A DNA stretch of 64,000 nt, taken from NCBI GenBank assembly GCA_905221605.1, contig CAJNDS010002221.1, positions 230,001 through 294,000 on the forward strand, read 5' to 3'. Position 1 is the stretch's first letter. The number at the start of each line of letters is the position of its first letter. Under the pieces are notes generated by a model. It was given only the letters and a program-made list of their open reading frames with translations. It made no database searches and was not told the origin of the DNA. This stretch comes from Symbiodinium natans (taxonomy: Eukaryota; Sar; Dinophyceae; Suessiales; Symbiodiniaceae). Below, one piece after another: positions 1-11,800 of this stretch. The position numbers and the translations under genes were made by a program.

Positions 1-916
1 ACAACCCTAAACCCTAAACCCTAAGTCCTAAGCCCTAAGCCCTAAACCCTGAACCCTAAGCCCTAAACCCTAAACCCTAAACCTAAACCCTAAACCCTAA
101 ACCCTAAACCCCAAACCAACCCCAGTACCCCTCCCTCCACCTCTGTTTGCGGTTGCTTTGCCCTCGGTTCGTGTGCCCGTGCGTCCAAGGAATACTTGCC
201 CAGGCCTCGGCTTCCCCCCAGAGCTTGCAGTGTAGGGTTTAGAGTTTAGGGTTTAGGGTCTAGGGCTTAGGGTTTCGGGCTTGGGGTTTGGGGTTTATGG
301 TGGTTAGGGTGGTTTGGGTGGTTAGGGTGGTTAGGGTGGTTAGGGTAGCTAGGGTGGTTAGGGTGGTTAGGGTTTTCGGCTTTAGCGTGGTTAGGTTATA
401 TGTCTTGGGTGTTCAGCCTTCTGTGCTCTTTTAGGGGTGTTTCGATGGGATGTTGTTTGGGAGCTGAAAGGTTCTGGGGCTAGAGCGCATTCGGGTCCAG
501 ATTGTGAGAAAACTACCACCTCTTTTTGGGTTTAGGGTTTAGGGTTTAGGACTCAGGACGTAGAACTTAGGGTTGAGGCCTTCCCCCCCCCCCCCCCCCC
601 CCCCTCTTTGAACTGAAATTAGTCCATATCCCCTCATTGTTGGCGGGGGGGTGGGGCGGTACGGCGGTACGGTCCCTGCGCATCACGCAAGCGAACAGCC
701 AGATCCGTTGCCACCGGGGTCTGTTCAGGGTTTCTTCAGGAATTCTTGTTCAGGAGGTTGGGGATTCCAGACCGGATGCAGACATCACAGCATTCCACGA
801 CCCTGAGCCTGAAACTTTGGGGATTTAGGGTTTGGGGTTCAGGGTTTAGGGTTTTGGGTTTAGGGTTTAGGGCTTGGGGGTTCCTTGAGCTCCTGAAACC
901 CCAGAGAACGGCCGAG
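1..916. repeat. Telomere-like tracts and candidate upstream exon region
   Basis: CCCTAAA array at 1-118 and TTTAGGG variants at 236-300. A decamer-like GGTTAGGGT repeat lies at about 298-370, and a C22 run at 583-604. A weak coding island at about 660-725 reads ITQANSQIRCHRG, which could be the HSP110 stretch before NFKHLLG, but no AG/G acceptor was found for it. Confidence 0.7.
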
Positions 917-977
917 GCAGAAACTTCAAGCACCTGCTGGGGCAGCAGTTGGACTCTCCGCAGGTGAAGGAGGAGGC
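917..977 (+). CDS. HSP110 exon 1 of window
   Basis: Reads [18 protein letters not shown], the conserved FKRLLG..(D)SP region of the nucleotide-binding domain. GC donor at 978. Its end phase (2) matches the next exon at 3503, and the joined spacing equals that of animal HSP110. The acceptor (AG/G at 915-916) is less certain. Confidence 0.8.
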
Positions 978-2761
978 GCCATTCTTTTCGGGTTTAGGGT
1001 TTAGGGTTGAGGGTTTAGGGCAAAGGGTTGGGATGTTCCCCGTTATACTGAAAACTAACAGTCCTTAGTACGGATTATAGTACCCCCCCATTCCAATCCA
1101 TATGAAGGACTGTTAGTTTATGGGGGAACATGCCAAGTTTAGGGTTTAGGGTTTAGGGTTTTGTTGTGTAGTGTTCCGGTGTCTTGTTGCTGTTGTCAGT
1201 GTTGTCATTCTCTTGTGTTTGCTGTTACTGTCATTTGTGTTATGCTTCCTCTTCTTGCCGTCATATCGTTACCATCCTTATCGTCAGTGGTGTTGTTATT
1301 GTCTTGTTCTCATGGTTCTTGTTACGATTGTCATCGCCATTGCTGTGAGAATGTGTGCTGATGTTACTGTTCTTCTATTGTTCTCATAGCTATCATAATT
1401 ATCATAGTTATCATATAGTTCTCGTTTGTTCGTTACTGTTGTTATTGTCTTCTTGTTTCTGCTGTCATTATTGCCAGTAGTCACTGTTGGTTCTGCATTG
1501 GGTGTTGTTGTTGCTTCTTTCTTCTCTGCTTCCGGTGCTTCTTCCGACGATCGTTTTTCTCTTTGTGATTACTCCTGACAAAAGGGGTGGCGAAGTTGCA
1601 TCAGCCTAGACCTTGAAACCCCTAAAGCCCTAAAGTCCTTAGTCCTACACTCCCCAACTCTCTCCAACCCCAAATTGCCCAAATCCTAAACCCCTGCAAA
1701 ACTGAAATCCTCGGTTTTAAAGCTTTAGGGTCTCTAGGGTTAGGGTTAGGGTATAGGCTTTTAGGCTGATTGGGTTTGTAGCGTAGGGTCCAGGTTTATC
1801 GGGTGCTTAGGGCGTTTTAGGGTGCCTAGCGTGTTTCGAGGAGTTTAGGGTTCAGGGTGCAATAGAGACCTCTTTGGGACAGGACTTTTGGTCCACGTCA
1901 ACCATCGGCGTGTGCCCAGCCCATCCGGCTTGTTTGCGCGCTACACTTGACGTTGCTTCTGGCGCCCTACCCTAACCCTAAACCCTTAAACCCTGAAGGT
2001 TTTAGGTTTAGGTTTGGGGTTGGGGTTTAGGATTTCGGGTTTGGGGTTTAGGGTTTAGGGTTTCGAGTTTCGGGCTTAGTTGAGGCCCCGACCTTGGTGC
2101 ATAACATGACTTCGTGTGAATGCCGGTCGCGGGAGCGACGCTTCTGAAATCGTCCCGCTCTGGGCCCTAGAAGTGCAGAATCCGGCACACTCAAGCTATG
2201 AAACTAACAAAAGGTTAGGGTTTAGGGTAGGGTTTAGGGACGAGATTTAGGGTTGGCTGGAGGTGAGGGTTTAGGGTTTAGGGCTCGGAAACCCACGGAC
2301 CTGTGCGTGAAGGTAACTATGCCAAAAAATAAGGTCTCCCACAAATTGGCGAGGAGGGAGCTTCGGGTCCTTCTAAGCCTTGGTTTAGGGTTCAGGGTTT
2401 AGCGCCTAGGGTTTAGGGTTTACGGTTTAGGGTTTAGGGTTTTCTCTTTACATGGCCCCTTAGTATGGGTCCGTAAAAGGGGATCCCTCCCCTTATGTAC
2501 CCTATGAAACCAAAGGTCCCAAACTTCAGAACCCTTTCAAAGAAGGCAAGGTTAAGGGTTCAGGGTTTAGGGTTTAGGGTTTAGGGTTTAGGGTTTAGCG
2601 TTTAGGGTTTAGGGTTGAGGGTTTGGGGTTTGGGGTTTTGGGGTTTGGGGTTTGGGGTTTGGGGTTTAGGGTTATGAAGGGACCGTGGAACTAGCCTTGG
2701 AGTTTCAGGCCCAGAGAACCCTTAAGTGAGCCTTGCTCGGGGCCTTAACTTGGGGAAAAGT

Positions 2762-2810
<49 letters not shown>

Positions 2811-5800
2811 ACCCTAAACCCTTATTGCTTTCTTCCGAGCCTCCAGGACCCCACATCCCCAAACCCTGAACTTTAGGGTTCAATCAAACCCTAAACCCAA
2901 AACCCAAAACCCCACGCCCCAAACCCTAAGCCCTAAACCCTAAACCCAAAACCCAAAACCCTAAACCTAAACCCTACACACTCAGCCCTAAAACCCCAAT
3001 GTAGGGGTTCGGTTTGCAGGGCTTGCAGGGTTTGTATAGTCTAGTTTGCAGGGTTTCTGGGGTTGTGGTGGAATCATAGGGCTTGTCGGTTTCGTAGGAC
3101 TTTGGCCGAGGCCGAGCATTCCTAAACCCGAAGGCTGAAACTCAGTCATACTCGGACCCCGAAGAATGCACAACTAAGAGGTTCCCTCACTAAACTCTCA
3201 ATATGGCCCTCATATCATCTCAGGAATCTTGAAAAAGGGTCCCCAAACCCAAGGGTACGACCTTAGCCCTTAGGCTCAGACTCAAAATGACCCAAAAAAC
3301 CTCAAAATAAAAGTCCTTGGAGCCTTAGGGTTGGGAACCCTCATATTCCTAAGATTGCCCTCATATTTCTTCAGCAAAATTTCAACAGGGTCCCCAAACC
3401 CACGGGTACAACCTTAGGGGTCCAAGGTAGAGTCGCGTGAGAAAGGGCTTAGGGTTTCGGGTTTAGGGTTTAGGAGATTAGGGTTTAGGGTTTAGGGTTT
3501 AGGATCAAAAGCTCCACAACCATGGCTTGCCAGGACGGGGGCCTGGGCTACCAGGCGCATCGTGGCGCGGGTAACCCTAAACCCTAAACCCCAAACCCTA
3601 AACCCTAAACCCTAAACCCTGAACCCTAGACCCTAGACCCTAAACCCTAAACCCTAAACCCTAAACCCTAAACCCTAAACCCTAAACCCTAAACCCTAAA
3701 CCCTAACCCTAAGCCCTAAACCCTAAACCTCCACGGTTCTCCGGAATGAAGCGTACTTCAAGCAATAGGAGTAGAGGTTTGTTTAGGGTCCACCTGGGCC
3801 CCCCAGAAGTACTGCTGAAGTACCCTCAAAAATCAAAGGGCGCATTTCAACCCTATGCCCTATGCCCGAAGCCCTAAGCCCTAAGCCCTAAGCCCTAAAC
3901 CATAAACCCTAAACCTTACTGGCTCCCGCGTCCTGGAGGGTGGATGGGTCCCACGGATTCTCGTCGACAGTATACACGGTCTCTGTTGAGCAGCAGCTCC
4001 ACGAGAAGGAACCCCTGAACGGTCCCCAAACCTTGCCCTGAAGGCCCACAAAGGGGTTGATACTGGGGGGCTTTTAGGCAAGCTTCAGGGCTTAGGGATT
4101 TTTAGGGATTTCGTGGTTTAGGGTTTGGAGTCCAGAGCGTAGGGAACCCAAGAACCTTTGAAGACCCAAACTGGTAAGCCCCTAAACCCCCTTAGCCTTA
4201 ACCCTTACCCCCCCAAACTGGCGATTTCGCGCTTTCAGTTTAGGAGCAACCCCTTTACACTCTAAACCTAGGAAAGCCTTTGGGATATTGTACATTTCCC
4301 CTTATTGGGTTCAAGAGGATCATACTCAGCAATACTACCCTAAACCCTAAACCCTAAACCCTAAACCCTAAACCCTAAACCCTAAACCCTAAACCCTAAA
4401 CCCTAAACCCTAAACCCTAAACCCTAAACCCTAAACCCTAAACCCTAAACCCTAAACCCTAAACCCTAAACCCTAAACCCTAAACCCTAAACCCTAAACC
4501 CTAAACCCTAAACCCTAAACCCTAAACCCTAAACCCTAAACCCTAAACCCTAAACCCTAAACCCTAAACCCTAAACCCTAAACCCTAACCCTAAACCCTG
4601 AACCCGAAACCCTAAACCCTAAGCCCTAAGCCCTAAACCCTAAACCCTAGGATTTTCCGGACGGTTTTTTTCAGGGTCATCCTAGACCAGGTCAACTACA
4701 AGGGCGAGTCGAGGGACATGTCAGCCGTCCAGGCCAGCCGTCAGGAATCCTCAGCCTGCAGAAAAAGGTCGAAAGCTAAAGGGTGTTTACTTCGGGGTTA
4801 GGGTGTAGGGTGTTTAGGTGTTTCGGGTTTTAGGGTTTAGGGTGTGTAGGCGTTTCGGGTTCTATAAGGTTGCTGCTGGGTTTCCAGGCCATTTTGGACT
4901 TTTGAAGAAGGCGTTTTTGTGTGCTCTGCTCCCCGCGTCGCTATGTGATTTTCTTGGCTGCCCCCGCCGCCGCCGCCGCCCGCCGCCCGCCTGCGCTCCC
5001 TCCCTCCCTCCGCACTCACAACACACTGTACAGGGGGGGGGGGGGGGGCCTGGTGGTTGGGTTGCGCGCAACCTGGAACCTCGCTGGGCGAGGTTTCGGG
5101 CCTCTATAGGGGGGCTGGGGGTTGAGGGTGAACCGCGACCTGAAACATTTCTGGGGGCGAACTCAAGATGGAGAGTATTTGTTGTTATTCTGAACATAGC
5201 TCATTAACTACATCTTGGACTACAATAGATAATAAATCGAATAATCAAATATCATATCATCAAAGATTTGTTTTGTGATTGTCAATGTTGTAGTAACATG
5301 ATGGATGACGATGCTTTCACCGGATGGGGCATGATATCTTTATACCAAAATTGTATGCACAATTATTAGAATCAAGACGCTAAATACATTGCAAGCAAAT
5401 GTCTTGTAGATAGTCAAAGTATTGATAGAGCAAAATGAGACATATTTTAGTTGAGGAAGTTGAACTTCAGATGAACCGAAAAAGAGATAAACTTTCCGGA
5501 ATACGATGTAGGGAGCAAGATTCTTTAGGACTTAGCGAACTCTAAAGCCCTAAGCTCCAAAACCCTAAACCCTAAACCCTAAACCCTAAACCCTAAACCC
5601 TAAACCCTAAACCCTAAACCCTAAACCCTAAACCCTAAACCCTAAACCCTAAACCCTAAACCCTAAACCCTAAACCCTAAACCCTAAACCCTAAACCCGA
5701 AACACTAAACCCTAAACCCTAAACCCTAAACCCTAAACCCTAAACCCTAAACCCTAAACCCTAAACCCTAAACCCTAAACCCTAAACCCTAAACCCTAGG

Positions 5801-8800
5801 ATGCAGGGAACGGCTCGAAGTGTGGGGCCGAATACAAAGTGAATCGACCGTTCAAATTTGCATCGGTATTGGCATTTGAAGATTACCTTGGGGGTTTTTG
5901 GGGGAAATTATTTTTAAAACTTGTGGGTACTACAGTTCCTAAGAAAGAGTCAAAGTTGTGTTTTTTGCCAGGTTTCCAAGATCAGTATAGAATAAAGGTG
6001 GAGGATTCCGGAAAGACCCTGGCGACTGCCGCCATCAAGGACCCGGAGATGTGGTGCACAGAAATCAATCGACCTCGCCCTCTTGAGTCCCAGAGAAGCG
6101 AGCAATCGGAGGCTTCCTCCGACGAGGAGATGATACCGGACTGGCGGTTCTGCTTGAGGCGCCAGAAGGGGCACAGGCATGCCACAACGCAGTGTGGCCC
6201 AGCCACTGAGGAGAAGGCCAGCCTGGCACGCCCGTGGATGTGTGACAGGGTCACGCAGACGTATGGAGACGAGGAGCCCGACTGCAACGTACCACCGGGA
6301 CTACCGTTGACGAGCGTCGCCACGAGGCCGGAAGAACGACCGATAGAAGAGGTCTTCGGGGAAGCCAGCGGCACGAGAAGAGGGGTTTATGTTAAGGCTT
6401 GAGGGTGCTACGAAGATCTAGACGAGCCGCAGTGATGAATTGAGCACCATTTCATTCGATCCCTAAGTTATGAGTCGTTTGTTGCTATATGAAAGCAACC
6501 GCATCGTTGAGGGAAAGGTGATCGTGGAAAAAACAATGGATGCCAGATGGCTAAGACACCATCGTGTAACAGTTAGGAAGCGAAGGGAGACTTCTTTGAG
6601 TGAATTTCGGACATCTCGGTCTGAGCTACCGAGCTGCAATGAGGCCACGTGCCCCAATGAGCAAGCCAGGTTGCTTCGAATCGTTTGTTCATTTGCGGCT
6701 TAGGGTTATGTTTAGGGTGTAGGGTTTAGGGTTTAGGGTTTAGGGTTTAGGGTTTAGGGTTTAGGGTTTAGGGTTTAGGGTTTAGGGTTCTGAAGCCCTG
6801 GACGCTGAAGCCTTCAGCTGCTGTCCCCCATGTCTAGGAAAGGAAACAGCCCGGAAGCCTCTAAAAGCCCTTACACCCGCAGGCCCCCAGCAAAATCCAC
6901 AACAACTAACGATTTGTTTAAGGCTCAGGGTTTAGGGCCTAGCAACTCGTGAGAACCCAACATGACCCGAACACTAAACCCCAAACCCTAAACCCTCAAC
7001 CCTCAACCCTGAGCCCTGAGCCCTAAGCCCTAGGCCCCTAAACCCTAAACCCTAAACCCTAAACCCTAAACCCTAAACCCTAAACCCTAAACCCTAAACC
7101 CTAAACCCTAAACCCTAAACCCTAAACCCTAAACCCTAAACCCCCCGAAGTTGCCCAGCTTCGGCCTAATTCCGCGTAGGTGACGGCGATGTTCCTGACG
7201 AAGCTCCGGGATCTTACGGAGAAGTGGACCCAAAGCAAGGCCAGGGTGGCTGTTTTGTGGGCGAGGGTTTAGGGTTTAGGGTTTAGGGTTTAGGGTTTAG
7301 GGTTTAGGGTTTAGGGTTTAGGGTTTAGGGTTTAGGGTTTAGGGTTTAGGGTTTAGGGAGGCCCTAAACCCAAAACCCGAAACCCTAAACCCTAAACCCT
7401 AAACTTTTGGGTTTAGGGTTTCGGGATTAGGGTTCAGATTCCCGAGTGTAGGGGTTAGGGTGTCGAATTGGGGGTGGGGGGGCCTGTAGGGCTTAGGGGA
7501 TTCTTTACAGTTTAGAGTTCAGGGTTTAGGTTAGAGTTTATATAGGCCTTTGAGTTTAGAGTTTAGGGCTTAGGGCTTAAGGTTTAACTATTTACGGGGT
7601 AGTTACTTCGTGTCTGAATATGGTCCCTTACTGCAGTATGGGCCCTATGCTTCATAGGATACACAAGGGGTGTATGGTATAAAAGGGTCTACGAACTACC
7701 CTAAGAATTTAATGTTCAGGGTCTGGGGTCTACTACGGGAACCTAACCTCCTGAACAAAAGGGGACAAGAGCCCAGTAGAGGTTGGGCCACGTGCCCTCA
7801 AGACTAAGGCTTTTTAGGGTTTTAGGGTTTGACGGTCTTGAATATAGGGTAGGCTTTATATGTGGTTTAGGGTTTATATCGGGTTTCAGGTTAAGCCAGG
7901 GTTCGCAGGATGCAGGAATGTACACAGTCGGGCGGTTTATCAAGACCGACCCGAGCCCAAAAGAACTTCGGGGTTTGGAATTTACTATGATTGCTGGGCT
8001 TTTGCTTGGGGGCGGAAATGAGGGTTTTGGGTTCAGAGTTTAGGGAGTCTTTGAATCTCAGACCCTTGTCCCCCCTAATTCCAACGTCAAAACGCCCCAA
8101 AACACATGAGACCCCAAACCCTGAAAGCCCCGAGCTTTAACCTGAACCCCCCCCCGCCCCCCAAGCCTTAGAACGCACTAAAGGGTTTAGTGCTTAGGGT
8201 TTCCCGACTGGCCAAAAGGGTCCTTCCTAAACCCTAAACCCTAAACCTTAAACCCTAAACTCCCAAACTCAACCCTGAAGCACCTCAATCCTCTTGGCGC
8301 TATGCCCCAAGCCTTCCGAGCAGACGCAACTCTCGAAGGCGAGAGCCTAACGGGGATGAGGGTTTAGGGTTTGGGGGTTTGGGGGTTTGGGGTGATTAGG
8401 GTTTAGGGGTTTAGGGGTTTACGGTTTAGGGTTTAGGGTTTAGGGTTTAGGGTTTAGGGTTTGGGGTTTGGGGTTAACATGTCTGGGAGTGTCTTTCCCT
8501 TGCGGCAGCCTTTGGCTTGAAACTTCTCACTGAATCCTACACTCCCCAGCAGCGAAGCAGCTGAACCTTATGGCCAAAACCACAGTTAAGCCCTAAACCC
8601 TAAACCCTAAACCCTAAACCCTAAACCCTAAACCCTAAACCCTAAACCCTAAACCCTAAACCCGAAACCCTAAACCCTAAACCCGAAACCCGAAACCCGA
8701 AACCCGAAACCCTACTCTAGTAATCTAGCACATCTCAAAGCCTTCCTCCATCACACCTCCGGGTTCCATACCAATAAGCCCTATGAAGCCCGAAGCCCTC

Positions 8801-11800
8801 TAGACCCTAAACCCTAAACCCTAAACCCTAAACGTAGGGAACGCGGAATGTCAAAGCTCCTGAAATCCCATGCCTTGCGCCGGGCCCCCTTCATGTGCTT
8901 CTCCAAGCGGGCACCCGCCTCGCTGCCTGCCTACAACGTGGACTGTGACTTCCCCTACTTCTTCTTCAACGCAGCTCGGTTTAGGGTCTTGAGTTTAGGG
9001 CTTGTTTAGGGTTTAGGGTTTAGGGTTTAGGGTTTAGGGTTTAGGGTTTAGGGTTTAGGGTTTAGGGTCTCCAACGCGGGCCGTACTCCGGAACATGTTC
9101 AGGTTGAGCACCCGTGTGCTCTGCATCAGCGGAGCACCCTAAACCTTAAACCCTAAACCCTAGGCCCTAGGCCCTAAGCCCTAAGCCCTAAGCCCTAAGC
9201 CCTAAACCCTAAACCCTAAACCCTAAACCCTAAACCCTAAACCCTAAGGACATCATGGCTGAGTGGTCTGGCCTGACACCTGCATTTCTGACCAGCGGGC
9301 GCAACGCGAAGACAGACTTCCCCGTGGACTTCGACGCCTACTTCAAGGACTTAGGGGTTTAGGGTTTAGGGTTTAGGGTTTAGGGTTTAGGGTTTAGGGT
9401 TACTGTACACTTTTGGGGGGCTTATGAACTCAGAGGACGACGCTGCGGTGTGCACGGACTTCCTCTTCCCAAAGGTGAAGAAGAGTCTGGGTTGAAGCCG
9501 TGTGTGCATGCTTAATCTGCTCATAGAATGCCCCTTAGAGAAGTCTTCTCGAAAGCCTAAACCTTAAGCCCTAAGCCCCGAACCCTAAACCCCAAACCCT
9601 CAACCCCAAACCCTAAACCAAAAACCCCGAACCCGAAACCCTAAACCCCTGGGTCGCCCGAAGGTAACTCCTGAAGCTGTCCCTGACTTTGGGAAAATGG
9701 TCTTCGTCAACACAACTTCGCCGGGTTAAGATGTCGAGGTTCTTCAGGGGGTCTTAGGGGGTTTGGGGGGGTTTGGGGGGTTTAGGGGGCTGAGAGGGTT
9801 GAGGGTTTAGGGGTTAAGGGTTTAGGGTTAGTTCTTTGCTGAGCGGCCCAGGATTATCGAGCATTGGCAGCCCCCGCGCATGAACACGGTGCTTCACACG
9901 CGCAAGACGGCCATGGATTTCGAAGGCGAGAGGTTCATGCTCGGCTGCGTTGCCCCGGTGGACGACGTGGAGCTTGGCATCACCACCTTCTGCGCACGGC
10001 ACCGTGTCCACGACCAGCCAGTCCTCGCGCATGTGAGCGGCGAGTGGTGCGAGGCTGCCTGGGATCAACTGCCACTGAGTGCTTGCGTGTTGGATTCCGA
10101 GAGTGGGGAGGTATCGCACGTCAATGCTATGTGTGAGCTTTCCTGCCGCCTCCCGATCTTGAAGGAGGTGGCGACTGCTTGCTTACAGAGAGCGCGTGAG
10201 ACGCCGGATGCTTTCTGCTGGCAATTCGGAGCTGTGGACGGGATCCTTGATAGTGCCAGAGCGCGTGTGTGGCTTTGGAGGATTGGCAGTGAGAAGCACC
10301 AGGAAACTGGCAAGCTGGGAAAGCTGGCGATGAGTTTCCGGGCAGGCACGTAACGAAGGTTTTTTTCTCAACAAGGTCAGGAAACCATACTATGCATGGT
10401 ATATACATACCATTGCTCCCACAATGTCGTGGTAGCTTCCTCAACTTACTCTGAGTTCCTTTCTGACATGAACCCAGGTTGCCGGGCCAGCGCCACGCTG
10501 ATCGATTTGAGGGAGTGGCTTGCTGGAAGTACGCACAGGAATTGCGAAGGGCTATTTCCTTGGAGCGTACGTGATCAAGCGTGAAGCTGACTGCAGCAGC
10601 CTTGCCGGGGGCAAAATGCAGGGTAGGACCCGCTCTTGTCCGTGGATTGCACAGTTCAATAGTTAAACGGCGACGGTGAAGGCACAAAACCCTAAACCCT
10701 AAACCTTAAACCCCAAAAACCTATGCCCCAGACCTTGGTTGACAAGTTCGAGGTCTTTGGTGTAGGGTGTTGCTAGGAGCATGGGGCTATGGTCCTTGTG
10801 TGGGCCCCAAGCCCTAATCTCCTAAATGCGGTTTAGGGTTAAGGGTTTAGAGTTTAGGGATTAGGGTTAACCCAATCTAGACATGGCAGGTGGCCGACTG
10901 CGTGATCGGCGTGCCTTCATACTACTCCGATGTTCACAGACAGGCCTGCTCAGGGCCTCGAAGTCTCAGGGACCCGAAACCCCAAACCCTAAACCCTAAA
11001 CCCGAAACCCTAAACCCTAAACCCTAAACTCTAAGGGTTTAGGGTTCCCAACACCATCCCCTAGAGGTCCATGTACTTAAATCGGGAATACTTGGGCCTT
11101 AAAGTACCTCCAATACAAGGACTTTGGGGCCCAAGTATCTCAGAACGAGGTACTCGGACCCTTATTAGTACCTTGGAAGGTACTTGAGGGCCTTAACAAG
11201 GGGGTTCCTATAGAGTAGCTAGGGTTTAGGGTTTAGGGTTTAGGGTTTAGGGTTTAGGGTTTCCCTGCCCATCGGAGCTTGGGTTCGGGTTTACTATTGG
11301 GCTTGAGCCCCTTGCTTTCTTGTACGCCAACGGTGCCAAAACGTTTTGGGTTTTTTTTTGCCGTTTTGCTTCAGGCTCAAAGCCCTAAATCCAAAAACTT
11401 ACACCCTGAACTTTAAACCCTAAACCCTAAACCCTAAACCCCAAACCCTAAACCCCAAACCCTAAACCCCAAACCCTAAACCCTAAAGAACCCTGTACCG
11501 CCCTAAACCCAAGCGGACCCGGGAAATGCCAAAAGGTCTGTAGACTCCAAGCCCTGACCCGAGAATCCTACAATCCCACCTCCAAATTACAGAACAATGA
11601 CCTATCCACTCATTTTTTCAGGTTTGAACACCCTGAGCCCTAGATCCCAAACCCTAATCTCGAAACCCTAAGCCCCAAACCCCATGCAGCTCATCGTGCT
11701 GTAAACTTTGGGGGGGCCAAGGTAGGCTTTAGGTGTTTTGAGGCTTTATTGCAGGACCACAAAACCCCCCAATGATCCTCAACCCGACCCCTAAACCCTC

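Larger units (their letters stand above)
4733..7179 (+). repeat. HSP110 intron carrying an AT-rich island and an ORF cassette
   Basis: TTTAGGG-type variants at 4795-4850, a G/C-rich stretch with poly-G (5031-5048), an AT-rich island (5185-5535), CCCTAAA arrays at 5558-5797 and 6970-7143, and a TTTAGGG array at 6708-6788. The ORF at 5839-6402 sits between a CCCTAAA array on its left and a TTTAGGG array on its right. Confidence 0.8.

Noticed and set aside
1-118. Window start as a true chromosome end (telomere)
   Set aside because: Equally long or longer CCCTAAA and TTTAGGG arrays occur throughout and on both strands, and the HSP110 N-terminus must lie further left.
660-725. ITQANSQIRCHRG as a firm HSP110 exon
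   Set aside because: Plausible position and content, but no suitable acceptor and uncertain phase; kept only as a note.
8900-8973. [17 protein letters not shown] as the HSP110 VDC..VP.YF strand
   Set aside because: The true strand, [12 protein letters not shown], is at 10890-10943 with exact phases; the earlier segment belongs to the nested gene.
9069-9137. Extra exon of the nested gene ([15 protein letters not shown] frame)
   Set aside because: Open and flanked by telomeric tracts, but adding it breaks the phase match between exons at 8973 and 9249.
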